The position numbers and the translations under genes are program-made. A DNA stretch of 64,000 nt from the NCBI RefSeq assembly GCF_009498735.1, contig NZ_ML762435.1:25357-89356 (forward strand), written 5' to 3'. The notes beneath the pieces are model-generated. The model worked only from the letters and a program-made list of their open reading frames with translations, made no database searches and was not told the DNA's origin. Source of the DNA: Gracilibacillus oryzae (GTDB taxonomy: Bacteria; Bacillota; Bacilli; Bacillales; Amphibacillaceae). Each line of letters opens with the position of its first letter. The stretch's first letter is position 1. Below, one piece after another: positions 1-9,637 of this stretch.

Positions 1-272
<272 letters not shown>

Positions 273-2501
273 CTACACTTTTGTAATTGGTGCAAATTTT
301 GCTAACAGTCGTTTAATACCTGTAGGTGCAGGAAAGGCAATATCTAATTCCATCCCTTCCCCTTCTCCAGTAACTTTAACAACCGTTCCTTGGCCCCACT
401 TATTATGAGCCGCTTTATCACCAACACTCCAGGCTTGCTTCTCTCCGCCTGTTGTTTTCTGCTGAATGACTGTACGTTTTGGTTTTCGTTTTGGCTGATC
501 AAATGGCAAATCCTGATCACTGATATCTACTACCGTTCTGCCAAACATGGACTGCTCAACCTCTTCTTTTCCTTCTAGCAGTTCCTGTGGAATCTCATTA
601 ATAAAACGACTCATTGGATTCATATTTGTCCGCCCAAACAATGTCCGCATCTTCGCATGAGACACATGCAGCAGTTGCTCTGCTCTCGTAATTCCCACAT
701 AGGCAAGACGCCGCTCTTCCTGCATCTCCTCTTCATCCATCAAAGAACGACTGTGCGGAAATACATTCTCCTCCATCCCGATAAGGAAGACAACAGGAAA
801 CTCCAGACCTTTGGCTGCATGCAATGTCATCATGGTTACTTTATCATCAGCATTCGGATCCTCATCCATTCGGTCAATGTCAGAAACTAAAGCTAAATCT
901 GTTAAGAAATTAACTAATGTTTTATCCTCATTGGTTTCTTCAAAGTGCTTCGTAACTGTTTTAAATTCTTCAATATTTTCCAGGCGGGTTTGCGCTTCGA
1001 TACTGCGCTCATTAAGCAGCATTTGTTCATAACCCGTTTTTTCAATCACTTGTTCAACCATATCTGTTGCTGTAAGAAATTCCTGTTGTCTTTCCCAATT
1101 CTGTATCATCTGTCCAAAATCCATTAAGGCTTTAGCGGCTTTGGCACTTACCCCAACAAAATCCACTTCTTTTACAGCTGTATACAGTGAGATATCATTA
1201 GCTGCTGCATATGCTGTTAATTTATCAAGGGAAGTTTTACCGATTCCGCGTTTCGGTTCATTTACAACACGTGCAAAACTAATGTCATCTTCCGGATTAA
1301 CAATCAAACGCAAATAGGCAAGCAAATCTTTTATTTCTTTACGATCATAGAACTTTGTTCCACCAACCATCTGGTAGGGAATATTCGATTTCATAAAAGT
1401 TTCCTCAATCGCACGTGACTGGGCATTTGTACGGTACAAGATCGCTACATCACGGTGAGTGTACTTGTCCTCTCTCACTAATTCCGCGATACGGTTTGCT
1501 ACATACAGACCTTCTTCTCGTTCAGATCCTGCTTGAAAATAATAGATTTTGTTACCTGCCTGATTTTCTGTCCACAGATTTTTCGGTTTTCTTCCTGCAT
1601 TGTTATCAATGACCCGATTGGCTGCATCCAGGATTGATTTTGTTGATCGATAATTTTGTTCTAATAAAACAACACGTGCACTAGGATAATCCTTCTCAAA
1701 TGATAAGATATTCGAAATATCTGCACCGCGCCATGCATAGATGGACTGATCAGAATCACCGACAACACAAAGATTCTGGAAACGGGCAGCCAGCTGCTTC
1801 ACTAAGAAATATTGCGCATGGTTTGTATCCTGATACTCATCCACATGTATGTATTGAAAGCGTCGTTGATAATATTCCAATACTTCCGGTACCCGCTGGA
1901 ATAAGTGGATTGTCTGCATAATCAGATCATCGAAATCAAGCGCCTGATTCTTGCGGAGTCTTTTCTGATATTCTGTATATACTTCAGAAACCTGTCTGCT
2001 GTAAAAATCTCCTACAGATTCTGCAAACTTCTCTGGTGTGACAAGTTCATTCTTCGCACTGCTAATCGCTCCTAAAAATGCACGCGGTTCAAATTTCTTC
2101 GGATCAAGGTTCTTCTCTTTGACGATATTCTTAATCACGGTTAATTGATCTCCACTGTCCAGAATGGAGAAATTACGGCTGTAGCCAATTCTGTCAATAT
2201 CTCTTCTTAAGATACGCACACACATTGAGTGGAAGGTAGATACCCACATATCATTACCGGAAGAACCGACAAGGCTTGTAATCCGGTCTTTCATCTCTCG
2301 TGCTGCTTTATTTGTAAATGTAATAGCCAAAATACTTCTTGGCGATATTTCTTTCTCATCAAGCAAGTAAGCAATCCTGTGTGTTAACACTCGTGTCTTT
2401 CCACTTCCAGCGCCTGCCATAATGAGTAATGGACCTTCTGTATGTTTAACAGCTTCCTGCTGCTGTGTATTCAATCCTTTTATTAAATCATGCATCATCA
2501 T
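273..2501 (-). CDS. pcrA: ATP-dependent DNA helicase PcrA (UvrD/Rep family, SF1A)
   Basis: A 3'-5' helicase of 742 residues, the usual family length, acting in repair, plasmid rolling-circle replication and clearing of RNA polymerase. Visible motifs are Walker A GAGSGKT at residues 30-36, the Walker B/motif II DEYQDTN around 220, motif [16 protein letters not shown], motif IV QNYRS, and motif [17 protein letters not shown]. The C-terminal Tudor-like WGQGTVVKV segment is the part known in the family to contact RNA polymerase. Three ATG codons are in tandem at the start. The upstream AGGTGG fits any of them, so the true start could be residue 1-3. It follows pcrB by 21 bp and precedes ligA by 18 bp, so one operon is likely. 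Confidence 0.97.
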   Translation of the reverse strand: MMMHDLIKGLNTQQQEAVKHTEGPLLIMAGAGSGKTRVLTHRIAYLLDEKEISPRSILAITFTNKAAREMKDRITSLVGSSGNDMWVSTFHSMCVRILRRDIDRIGYSRNFSILDSGDQLTVIKNIVKEKNLDPKKFEPRAFLGAISSAKNELVTPEKFAESVGDFYSRQVSEVYTEYQKRLRKNQALDFDDLIMQTIHLFQRVPEVLEYYQRRFQYIHVDEYQDTNHAQYFLVKQLAARFQNLCVVGDSDQSIYAWRGADISNILSFEKDYPSARVVLLEQNYRSTKSILDAANRVIDNNAGRKPKNLWTENQAGNKIYYFQAGSEREEGLYVANRIAELVREDKYTHRDVAILYRTNAQSRAIEETFMKSNIPYQMVGGTKFYDRKEIKDLLAYLRLIVNPEDDISFARVVNEPKRGIGKTSLDKLTAYAAANDISLYTAVKEVDFVGVSAKAAKALMDFGQMIQNWERQQEFLTATDMVEQVIEKTGYEQMLLNERSIEAQTRLENIEEFKTVTKHFEETNEDKTLVNFLTDLALVSDIDRMDEDPNADDKVTMMTLHAAKGLEFPVVFLIGMEENVFPHSRSLMDEEEMQEERRLAYVGITRAEQLLHVSHAKMRTLFGRTNMNPMSRFINEIPQELLEGKEEVEQSMFGRTVVDISDQDLPFDQPKRKPKRTVIQQKTTGGEKQAWSVGDKAAHNKWGQGTVVKVTGEGEGMELDIAFPAPTGIKRLLAKFAPITKV

Positions 2502-2522
2502 ACTAAATGGAGCACCACCTTA

Positions 2523-3206
2523 TTATTTCTTTACTGCTTTCACTGTTTTTAATGCTTCTTTCGGGTTTTCATAAAGGGCATTTCCCACAACAATAATATC
2601 CGCATACTGGCTCATCTCTTCCGCTTGCTGTTTATTGGTGATGCCGCCGCCATAAATAAGTTTTGTCCGATTCAATTCATTTTTTATTTGTTTGACTAAG
2701 TCCGGGTCACCATATACGCCGCTGTATTCCAGATAGAAAAATGGTAAGCGGAATAAATGTTCTGCCATTCTTGCATAGCCAATTGCTTCCTCAGAAGTTG
2801 GCTGATTACAATCGGCAAGCTTATATACTTTCGCTTCCGGGTTCATAATACAATAACCTTCCGCAAACATCTCATCCCAATTAATGACATCTCCATATTC
2901 CACAACTGCTTCATGTTGCAAATCCATTAACCATTTTTTCTGACTGCTATTTAAAACCATTGGCACGAAATAGTAATCGAACCCTGGTGTAACTGATTCA
3001 ATGTTGGATATTTCCAGAATAACCGGTACCGTATATCTGCGAATATAGCTAAGCAGCTGCAGCACACCATCTAATGTGACATTGTCTGTGCCGCCAACAA
3101 TTATTGCATCTGTACCTGACTCGCAAATCTGGTCTAATACTTCATCCGGCAAATCTTTTGCTGGGTCTAATTTAAATACATGTTTCCATTCTTCCATATT
3201 ATACAC
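2523..3206 (-). CDS. pcrB: Heptaprenylglyceryl phosphate synthase PcrB
   Basis: A TIM-barrel prenyltransferase of 227 residues that joins heptaprenyl diphosphate to sn-glycerol-1-phosphate, giving archaeal-type ether lipids in Bacillus. Visible family features are GTDAIIVGGTDNVT near residue 31, the YLEYSGVYG substrate-binding strand near residue 160, and the phosphate-binding YGGGI and VVGNALYEN stretches near the C-terminus. The chosen start is a GTG at 3206 with GGAGG nine bases upstream. An ATG three codons later lies further from that site. It is the first gene of pcrB-pcrA-ligA. Confidence 0.93.
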   Translation of the reverse strand: MYNMEEWKHVFKLDPAKDLPDEVLDQICESGTDAIIVGGTDNVTLDGVLQLLSYIRRYTVPVILEISNIESVTPGFDYYFVPMVLNSSQKKWLMDLQHEAVVEYGDVINWDEMFAEGYCIMNPEAKVYKLADCNQPTSEEAIGYARMAEHLFRLPFFYLEYSGVYGDPDLVKQIKNELNRTKLIYGGGITNKQQAEEMSQYADIIVVGNALYENPKEALKTVKAVKK

Positions 3207-3249
3207 AATCTTAATCCTCCAATAATGACGATTCTCTATCCATTAGTTC

Positions 3250-3279
3250 ATTATAGCAAAAATATTGGGGATTATTGAA
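3250..3279 (-). promoter_or_regulatory. Probable sigma-A promoter of pcrB-pcrA-ligA
   Basis: On the minus strand a perfect TATAAT (3250-3255) lies 18 bp downstream of a TTCAAT -35-like hexamer (3274-3279), 43 bp before the pcrB start codon. The rest of 3207-3449 shows no convincing gene. Confidence 0.5.
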
Positions 3280-3425
3280 GGATAACAAATGATATTCAAA
3301 AATGTGTTGAAAAGTTAGAGATGAACACAGGGGGAAGAACATATATTCGCTATTTATTTTATCATAATTGTTAGAATTTGTCCCTATCCAGGAAAGGGAA
3401 AGCTGACTAAATTTATTCGTACTAA

Positions 3426-3460
3426 CTAAAAAAAAGCTCAGCAATTTTGCTAAGCTTTTT
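3426..3460 (-). terminator. Intrinsic terminator of the narK-like gene
   Basis: An 11-bp stem with one G-T pair (AAGCTTAGCAA / TTGCTGAGCTT) and a two-base loop is followed by a run of T on the minus strand. The stem begins inside the last codons, so it overlaps the stop codon. Confidence 0.85.
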
Positions 3461-4961
3461 CTGCATCAGATATTTCACCGAATACTCCGACATAATTTGT
3501 TATGTTATCACCGGCATCTTTTAATGTGCTTATGGACAGCCATTGTTTGTATAGTTCGCCTGACTTTCTTTTATTCACTATTTCTCCTTGCCAAATTCCG
3601 GTTTGATTTAATTGGTTCCACATTTTTTTGTAAAAGTCATTTCCCTGCTCTCCGGAATTCAATACATTTGGATTTCTTCCTATTACATCATCTTCTCTGT
3701 AACCGGTAATTTGTTCAAACGCTCGATTTGTTTTTGTTATACGTAAATTTTCATCTGTTACAAGAATTGCCTGCCCGGCATTTTTTACAATATAGTCAGA
3801 GATATTCAACTTATCTGTATAAAACATCCAGACAATAATAATCAAACTTGCCAGAGCAAATTGTGATAACGCCATAAAGCCAATCGCATAATGTCCATTA
3901 ATTTCAAACACTAATGTCAAAATGATCGGAGGGAAAAATCCGCCAAGCCCTCCCATTGCTGCAACGATCCCATTGACAATTCCGGCTTGCTTTGTGAAAT
4001 ATAATGGCACCAATTTGAAAATTGTCCCGTTCCCGATACCAGAGAAAAATGCCACAGATAAACTTCCGACAGTGTACAATACAATGGTTGGAGAGAAAGA
4101 TAATAGAATACCGGAAACCGTTAATCCTGCAAAAACAACCATCAGTACTTTAAATGGATCAAACTTATCACCAAGCCATCCGCCAATCGGGCGCATTAAT
4201 GTACATAAAACAATAAAGCCTGCTGTTCTTAAGCCTGCATCTACTTCTGATAACTGAAACTCTGAAACTAGAAAGTTAGGCAAATAAACAGTTAAGGCAA
4301 CAAAGGAACCAAATGTCAGGAAATAAAAGAAACTGAGAAACCATAGTTTGTTATTTTTATAAACACTCATGATCTGTTGTTTTAATGAAGTATCCACTTT
4401 CGGTTCATTTCTGTCACCAAGAATAAAGTTGAAAACAGCCAATATGATAAGTGGTATAATAAACACTAAGACTGCGACACGCCAGTCGTACATTCCTGCG
4501 ATAATTGGCGCACCAAATGAAGTAATGGCTGTTCCGATATTCCCTACTCCATAAATCCCATTGACAAAACCATGCTTTTCTTTCGGATAATATTTTGGTA
4601 ATGAAGTAACCCCAACAGAAAAAATTGCCCCGCCAATCCCGAGAAACAGACCTGCAATAATCAAATCAATAAAACTATCTGCCATGCTTAAGTAGCCTAC
4701 AGGTAAAACAAGAAACAACATACTTAAAATAAATAATCCGCGCGCACCAAAACGATTCGTATAGTAACCTAATGGGACACGCAGGACAGATCCAAGGATG
4801 ACAGGAACAGCAGTAATTAAAGAGATCTGCCCTGCTGTTAAGGCAATATCCTGTTTAATAAAGCTCATTAATGATGATAATAACACCCAGACCATAAAAC
4901 CAGTAACCAGACTCAATGTTTGTAACGGTAATTGAAACTTCTTTACATTCTGCATCTTCAT
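3450..4961 (-). CDS. narK: NarK-type nitrate/nitrite MFS transporter with C-terminal PAS domain
   Basis: The first ~385 residues form a 12-helix major facilitator transporter of the nitrate/nitrite porter family. Visible signs are the GQISLITAVPVILGSVLRVP and GIGGAIFSVG segments and the NFLV helix region. Residues ~388-500 are a soluble PAS domain (VTDENLRITKTNRAFEQITGY, then a typical VNKRKSGELY strand), followed by the stop. Ordinary NarK proteins of about 400 residues end before this. A PAS domain on a transporter suggests gating or sensing by redox state, ligand or cofactor, but no ligand can be read from the sequence. A perfect FNR palindrome sits upstream, which fits anaerobic nitrate respiration. 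No nitrate reductase genes are in the window; moaC and moaB for molybdopterin are about 8-10 kb away. The start ATG at 4961 follows GAGAGGATGC. Confidence 0.88.
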   Translation of the reverse strand: MKMQNVKKFQLPLQTLSLVTGFMVWVLLSSLMSFIKQDIALTAGQISLITAVPVILGSVLRVPLGYYTNRFGARGLFILSMLFLVLPVGYLSMADSFIDLIIAGLFLGIGGAIFSVGVTSLPKYYPKEKHGFVNGIYGVGNIGTAITSFGAPIIAGMYDWRVAVLVFIIPLIILAVFNFILGDRNEPKVDTSLKQQIMSVYKNNKLWFLSFFYFLTFGSFVALTVYLPNFLVSEFQLSEVDAGLRTAGFIVLCTLMRPIGGWLGDKFDPFKVLMVVFAGLTVSGILLSFSPTIVLYTVGSLSVAFFSGIGNGTIFKLVPLYFTKQAGIVNGIVAAMGGLGGFFPPIILTLVFEINGHYAIGFMALSQFALASLIIIVWMFYTDKLNISDYIVKNAGQAILVTDENLRITKTNRAFEQITGYREDDVIGRNPNVLNSGEQGNDFYKKMWNQLNQTGIWQGEIVNKRKSGELYKQWLSISTLKDAGDNITNYVGVFGEISDAEKA

Positions 4962-4991
4962 GCATCCTCTCGTAGCTTTCTATTTATTTAC

Positions 4992-5034
4992 AGAATAAAC
5001 ATTAAGCAGATGTATGTCTGTGATTTTTTTCACA
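4992..5034 (-). promoter_or_regulatory. FNR-type class II promoter of narK
   Basis: A perfect TGTGA-TTTTTT-TCACA palindrome occupies 5019-5034. On the minus strand a TATTCT -10 hexamer lies at 4992-4997, its centre 32 bp from the palindrome centre. That is the spacing expected when an FNR/CRP-type activator sits at -41.5. The narK start is 31 bp further on. Assignment to FNR rather than another CRP-family protein is inferred from the anaerobic function of narK and of the nrdDG genes, which carry a similar site. Confidence 0.75.
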
Positions 5035-5162
5035 TAAAGTCAGAATTCTATTATGGACTATCTACTCAATTTTTACAGCATCATTGTGAATTTAAACATT
5101 TTAGATGTATACTTATATTGTGTTGGAAAGAAGTATAGGACATCTTGTCTTTTTCATAGTAT

Positions 5163-5181
5163 AAAGTGAGACTTTGAACAG
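5163..5181 (+). repeat. Short dispersed repeat, copy 1
   Basis: AAAGTGAGACTTTGAACAG; the core GAGACTTTGA(T/A)CAG recurs at 13242-13260 and 42367-42384, always between genes. Function is unknown. Confidence 0.4.
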
Positions 5182-5240
5182 TGGAGAAAATAATATTCAA
5201 CACATATATACTGATAATAATTTTTGGGGGTTTTTCCTTT

Positions 5241-6296
5241 ATGAAAACGAAAATTCACTTGTTATTTGGCGGCAAGTCTGCTGAACATAAAGTATCATTG
5301 CAAACGGCAAAAGCTGTTATGAACGCAGTTGACCAGACGAAATATGAAGTACAGCCAATCTACATAGATGCGACAGGAACATGGCATAAAGGCGGCTTAT
5401 TAGAAGGAAAAGTAGATGATGCTAAACTGTTAGAGTTTAAGCAGGCAGAGCAGTCTGTATCACCACTTACACTTACAGAAAAAGAAAATGAAGTAGTTTT
5501 CCCTTTACTACATGGGCCAAACGGAGAAGATGGAACAGTACAAGGTTTACTGGAATTATTGAATTTGCCTTATGTCGGAAATGGTGTGTTAGCATCATCT
5601 GCTGGAATGGATAAGATTGCGATGAAAGCAATTTTTGCACAAGCAGGCCTTGCGCAAGTTGGTTATGTCGGTTTTATCAGAAAAGAATGGGAAGATAATC
5701 AGCAGAAAGTCATCAGCGACATTGAGGAGAAATTACCTTACCCTTGTTTTGTCAAACCAGCAAATCTTGGCTCAAGTGTTGGAATTAATAAGGCAAGTGA
5801 CCGCAACAGCTTGGTGGAAGCGATCAAGGAAGCTTTGCAATATGACCGCAGAATCATTGTCGAAGAAGGTGTCACAGCAAGAGAAATTGAAATTGGTGTA
5901 ATTGGAAATGAAGAACCGGAATGCTCGGTTGTCGGTGAAATTGTCCCAAAAACAGAATTCTATGATTATCAGTCGAAATACGAAGATGGCGATACAGCAT
6001 TAATTATTCCTGCTGATGTATCTGATAATACATACCAGAAGATTCAGGAGATGGCCGTAAAAGCTTACAAAGCATTGGATTGTTCCGGTTTAGCGAGAAT
6101 GGATTTCTTTTTAACAGAAAATAACGAAATTCTCATTAATGAAGTTAATACAATGCCAGGTTTCACTCCTGTCAGTATGTTTCCATTATTATGGGCTAAC
6201 AGCGGTTTAGATTATCCAGCATTAATTAATAAGTTAGTAGAATTGGCACTAGAAAGACATGAAGAAAAAACGAAAATCCGTTATACATTTGATTGA
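5241..6296 (+). CDS. ddl: D-alanine--D-alanine ligase
   Basis: An ATP-grasp enzyme making the D-Ala-D-Ala dipeptide for peptidoglycan. It is 351 residues from the chosen ATG at 5241, close to the usual 350-360. An upstream in-frame ATG at 5181 would add 20 hydrophobic residues with no ligase homology, so it was rejected; the chosen start follows a GGGGG tract. Visible motifs are [10 protein letters not shown] at the N-terminus, [16 protein letters not shown], the phosphate-loop region [11 protein letters not shown], and the metal/substrate segment [17 protein letters not shown]. The YDYQSKY loop is typical of D-Ala:D-Ala rather than D-Ala:D-lactate ligases. It is followed after 14 bp by murF, which uses its product, so the two form an operon. 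Confidence 0.95.
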   Translation: MKTKIHLLFGGKSAEHKVSLQTAKAVMNAVDQTKYEVQPIYIDATGTWHKGGLLEGKVDDAKLLEFKQAEQSVSPLTLTEKENEVVFPLLHGPNGEDGTVQGLLELLNLPYVGNGVLASSAGMDKIAMKAIFAQAGLAQVGYVGFIRKEWEDNQQKVISDIEEKLPYPCFVKPANLGSSVGINKASDRNSLVEAIKEALQYDRRIIVEEGVTAREIEIGVIGNEEPECSVVGEIVPKTEFYDYQSKYEDGDTALIIPADVSDNTYQKIQEMAVKAYKALDCSGLARMDFFLTENNEILINEVNTMPGFTPVSMFPLLWANSGLDYPALINKLVELALERHEEKTKIRYTFD

Positions 6297-6310
6297 TTGG
6301 AGGTTAGAAA

Positions 6311-7693
6311 ATGATTACAAGAAGTCTTAACCAAATTGCAATCATGTCAAATGCGATCCTTTCCCATCCTGAAGCTGGTAATAAACAAATTTCAGGTGTT
6401 TCGATTGATACGAGATCGATTGACGATAATCAGCTATTCATCCCATTACAAGGGACAAATTTCGATGGACACCGTTTTGTTGAGAAAGCCTTTGAGGCGG
6501 GTGCAGGGACTGCATTTTGGAAAAAAGATGTTCCTGATCCACCGGAAAACCTGCCTTTATTATTTGTTGAGGATCCGTTACAGGCAATGCAGGATCTTGC
6601 AAGAAACTATCGGGAAGAATTAGGTGTGACGATCATCGGAATTACTGGCAGTAATGGCAAAACAACGACTAAAGATATGATCGCCCAAGTTTTGTCAGAT
6701 ACCTATAAAGTTCAGAAAACTTCCGGGAACTTTAACAGCCAGCAGGGATTGCCGTTAACCTTGCTTTCATTAGAGGAATCAACTGAAATTATGGTGCTGG
6801 AAATGGGCATGAGTGCACTCGGTCAAATCGAAAAGCTTTCTTATATAGCAAAGCCAGATATTGCGGTGATTACAAACATCGGGGAAGCCCATATGGAGGA
6901 ACTTGGTTCAAGGGAAAATATTGCTACAGCCAAATTCGAGATTATTAAAGGTTTAAAGCCGAACGGTCTGTTTATTTTTGATGGAGATGAACCGTTACTG
7001 TTGAACAAGGTACAGAATTTAAGCTATCCTTTTACGAAAAAGTCGATTGGAATGGATAAGAAATCTGCACTTTATCCAGAATCTGTCCTGGTAAATGAAA
7101 ATGGAACGTTCTTTAAAGTAAATATTCTACCTGATACGACGATCCAATTACCTGTTCTTGGAATGCATAATGTGAAGAATGCCTTGTTTGCCATTGCGAT
7201 TGCCAATTATTTAAATGTTCCTGATCGTACCATTCAGCAACAATTGGAAAGTCTGCGCATTACTGCTATGCGCATGGAAACACACCAAGGTGTAAATGGT
7301 GCGTTGATCATTAATGATGCCTATAATGCAAGTCCTACATCCATGAGAGCTGCGATTGATTTAGTTGCTCAGTTAAATAACTTTTCCAAAAAAATACTGG
7401 TGCTTGGCGATATGCTGGAACTTGGTTCAAGAGAAGTAGCCTTTCATCAGGAAGTAGGTCATTTTATTGCAGAGCATGATGTTCAATATGTATTTACATA
7501 TGGAGAACTAGGCAAGCAAATTGCTATTGGCGTAATGGAGCAGAACAGCAGTATTGATGTAAGGAGTTTTGCAGATAAGAAAGAGATAACGGAGGTAATT
7601 CAGTCTTTATTGGATGAACAGACTGTTTTATTGTTGAAAGCATCGCGCGGAATGAAGTTGGAAGAAGTATTGGAAGGATTAGTACAGGATTGA
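6311..7693 (+). CDS. murF: UDP-N-acetylmuramoyl-tripeptide--D-alanyl-D-alanine ligase
   Basis: Cytoplasmic Mur ligase adding the D-Ala-D-Ala dipeptide to UDP-MurNAc-tripeptide, the last soluble step of peptidoglycan precursor synthesis. It is 460 residues with the three Mur domains: an N-terminal uridine-binding domain (SGVSIDTRSI), a central ATPase with P-loop GITGSNGKTTTKD near residue 112, and a C-terminal domain with the INDAYNASPTSM segment and ILVLGDMLELG. GGAGG lies 7 bp before the ATG. It is directly downstream of ddl and followed by a strong terminator. In B. subtilis a DEAD-box helicase gene follows murF; here it does not. Confidence 0.96.
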   Translation: MITRSLNQIAIMSNAILSHPEAGNKQISGVSIDTRSIDDNQLFIPLQGTNFDGHRFVEKAFEAGAGTAFWKKDVPDPPENLPLLFVEDPLQAMQDLARNYREELGVTIIGITGSNGKTTTKDMIAQVLSDTYKVQKTSGNFNSQQGLPLTLLSLEESTEIMVLEMGMSALGQIEKLSYIAKPDIAVITNIGEAHMEELGSRENIATAKFEIIKGLKPNGLFIFDGDEPLLLNKVQNLSYPFTKKSIGMDKKSALYPESVLVNENGTFFKVNILPDTTIQLPVLGMHNVKNALFAIAIANYLNVPDRTIQQQLESLRITAMRMETHQGVNGALIINDAYNASPTSMRAAIDLVAQLNNFSKKILVLGDMLELGSREVAFHQEVGHFIAEHDVQYVFTYGELGKQIAIGVMEQNSSIDVRSFADKKEITEVIQSLLDEQTVLLLKASRGMKLEEVLEGLVQD

Positions 7694-7731
7694 TTGATGT
7701 TAAACGGGCAAATGTATTTTGTCTTTACTTA

Positions 7732-7766
7732 AAACCGAACTTTCATTAATGAGTTCGGTTTTTTTA
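7732..7766 (+). terminator. Intrinsic terminator of ddl-murF
   Basis: A 9-10 bp stem AACCGAACT / AGTTCGGTT is followed by seven T, 40 bp after the murF stop. Confidence 0.9.
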
Positions 7767-7982
7767 TATAAAAGCTGGTTCATATGTTATGTCGCTCCGT
7801 CAAAGTTCTTTGCTTAATATGTGCGTTCATTTCTTTATTATAGTATCGTTCGCGGTTTAGTTTAATTTTTCTTCGTATGTTTTAACTATTCTGATTTTCC
7901 CACACGGCAAGGATAGATATTTCGAATAGGCTCTGCAGGCCTTGAGGATTTTCTTTTGTTGTATTTTTGGAAATGAAGCGGA

Positions 7983-8242
7983 TGCTGAATGCCTTCGCTG
8001 TTTCCTTTCCTCTCCTGCTTGGTATTGAAATGACTGCTGAATGCCTTCGCTGTTCCCCTCTCTCTCCTGCTTGGCATTGAGACAGCTGCTGAATGCCTTC
8101 ACTGCTCCCGTTCCTCTCCTTCTTGGTATTGAAATGGCGGCTGAATGCCTTCGCTGCTCCCGTTCCTCTCCTCCTTGGCATTGAAATGACTGCTGAATGC
8201 CTTCGCTGCTCCCGTTTCTCTCCTGCTTGGCATTGAGACAGC
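7983..8242 (+). repeat. Tandem array, five copies of a 52-bp unit
   Basis: Five consecutive units of exactly 52 bp begin at 7983, 8035, 8087, 8139 and 8191. Each starts with TGCTGAATGCCTTCRCTG (the fourth with GG) and contains a TGG(C/T)ATTGA segment near its end. Because 52 is not a multiple of three, all three minus-strand frames stay open and encode out-of-phase versions of the same repeat, which is strong evidence against a protein-coding role. The array lies between the convergent murF and oxidoreductase genes, bounded by two terminators. The period and the CCTGCTTRGCAT core match the array at 61435. Confidence 0.93.
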
Positions 8243-8264
8243 TCAGACCTTCTGCCAAAAAAGT

Positions 8265-8298
8265 AAAAAGCCACATATCCTGGCGATAGTGGCTTTTT
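8265..8298 (-). terminator. Intrinsic terminator of the Gfo/Idh/MocA oxidoreductase gene
   Basis: The stem AAAAAGCCAC / GTGGCTTTTT gives, on the minus strand, a hairpin followed by TTTTT just after the oxidoreductase stop. Its symmetric A/T flanks could also work on the plus strand. Confidence 0.85.
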
Positions 8299-8311
8299 CT
8301 CCATCTTAATT

Positions 8312-9304
8312 TTACTTTCTATCAGCAGGGAACACTAGTCCAATTTCTGCTCGTGCCTGATCAAGCACTCTCATTGTTTCGATCGAACGATTCCATGTAT
8401 TCACACTGTTTTCCCGTTCTCCATTTTTCACTGATTCAATAAATGATTTTGCTTCATAAAACATCGTTGTCTCTTTTTGTTCCACCGCAATATTCTCTTC
8501 CGTCCCATCACGATAGACAATTTTTACATTAGTCATATCAGAAAACTGCTCAATGATGATCGATCCGTTTTCGCCTTGGATTTCGGAAGGCAGCTGGGAA
8601 TTGGTAATTTTCGAGAACATTGCCAAACCAGTGAATTCCGGATATTCTGCTATAACAGTCCCTTGTCCATCTACACCGGATTCCAGCATATAAGCACTTG
8701 CCTGCACTCGTTCTGGTGCACCAAATAATGTAACGATTGGGTAGATGCAATAAACGCCGATGTCCATTAATGAACCATTTGATAATTCCGGTTTAAATGC
8801 ATTTAACACAATACCTTCTTTATATTTATCATAACGGGATGAATATTGACAAAAATTCACAACCAAACGGCGTACTGGCCCAATTTTATCTAAACTCGCC
8901 TTCACTTGGTTAAAATTCGGAAGATGGGTAGTCTTCATAGCTTCCATTAGAGTCACATTATTTGCCTTGGCTGTTTCTATCATTTCGGTAACTTCCTCTA
9001 AGTTGGAGGCAAAAGGTTTCTCACAAATTACATGCTTGCCGCCTTTCATACATTTTATAGCATGCTCAGCATGTAAGACGGTTGGACTTGCTATATAGAC
9101 AGCATCAAATAGTTCACTGTCAGCAAATGAGTCAAGATCTGTAAAGGTATTGTCTACATTATATTTCGAGGCAAACTCCTTTGCTTTCTCTTCCGTCCTT
9201 GAATATACTCCTGTAAGCTGGAAATCTTCAATCTCACTTGCCCCTGTAATAAAGCGATCTGTTATCCAATTCGTTCCTATTACTCCAAAGCGGACCATCT
9301 TCAT
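8312..9304 (-). CDS. Gfo/Idh/MocA family NAD(P)-dependent oxidoreductase
   Basis: A 330-residue dehydrogenase. The N-terminal Rossmann fold starts RFGVIGTNWI. The hallmark EKPFA motif lies near residue 96, with the cofactor-contacting lysine. The C-terminal half is the alpha/beta dimerisation domain (LMDIGVYCIYP). Family members oxidise or reduce sugars, inositols or trans-dihydrodiols; the substrate cannot be assigned here. Two ATG codons are two apart at the start. The AAGGAAGGGG site is very close to the first (9304) and better spaced for the second (9298), so the protein may lack the first two residues. It lies 11 bp downstream of yerC and may read through from it, with its own terminator after it. 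Confidence 0.85.
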   Translation of the reverse strand: MKMVRFGVIGTNWITDRFITGASEIEDFQLTGVYSRTEEKAKEFASKYNVDNTFTDLDSFADSELFDAVYIASPTVLHAEHAIKCMKGGKHVICEKPFASNLEEVTEMIETAKANNVTLMEAMKTTHLPNFNQVKASLDKIGPVRRLVVNFCQYSSRYDKYKEGIVLNAFKPELSNGSLMDIGVYCIYPIVTLFGAPERVQASAYMLESGVDGQGTVIAEYPEFTGLAMFSKITNSQLPSEIQGENGSIIIEQFSDMTNVKIVYRDGTEENIAVEQKETTMFYEAKSFIESVKNGERENSVNTWNRSIETMRVLDQARAEIGLVFPADRK

Positions 9305-9315
9305 ACCCCTTCCTT

Positions 9316-9612
9316 TTATTCCTCTTCCTTTAGTCGATCCAAAACAATTCGGTAACCATCATTGCCATAGGTTAAACACCTTTTGACACGAGAGATGGTT
9401 GTAGTGGAAGCACTTGATTCATTTGCTATCGCTGTATATGTACGGCCTTCATCCAGCATTTTCGCAACATGTAATCGCTGAGCTAATGACTGGATTTCAT
9501 TCATTGTCGCAATATCGTCAAAAAAACGATAACATTCTTCCCTGTCTTTTAATGTTAAAATTGCATCAAATAATTGATCTAACTGCTTACCACGCAATTT
9601 ATCAATTTGCAT
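9316..9612 (-). CDS. yerC: YerC/YecD family TrpR-related DNA-binding protein
   Basis: A 98-residue helix-turn-helix protein of the YerC family, related to the Trp repressor fold. The HTH is visible as EGRTYTAIANESSASTTTIS near residues 55-74, preceded by the helical MNEIQSLAQRLHVAKML. Homologues are small dimeric repressors; the effector is unknown in this family. The start ATG has AGGGGAG nine bases upstream. It lies between yerB and the oxidoreductase on the minus strand. In B. subtilis the order is yerA-yerB-yerC-pcrB, so here about 6 kb (3.2-9.3 kb) separates yerC from pcrB. Confidence 0.85.
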   Translation of the reverse strand: MQIDKLRGKQLDQLFDAILTLKDREECYRFFDDIATMNEIQSLAQRLHVAKMLDEGRTYTAIANESSASTTTISRVKRCLTYGNDGYRIVLDRLKEEE

Positions 9613-9637
9613 GGGACCACTCCCCTTTTACTCCGCA

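Noticed and set aside
3211-3444. A 77-codon minus-strand frame between pcrB and narK
   Set aside because: No ribosome-binding site, no recognisable protein features, and it covers the pcrB promoter and the narK terminator.
5181-5240. 20-residue hydrophobic N-terminal extension of Ddl, as a signal peptide
   Set aside because: Ddl is cytosolic and the ATG at 5241 gives the normal family start; the extension is probably untranslated leader.
7857-8304. Three overlapping minus-strand frames in the 52-bp array encoding NAKQERNGSSEG-like repeats
   Set aside because: The 52-bp period rotates through all frames, so each frame repeats the same three peptides. This is what a non-coding tandem repeat would give.
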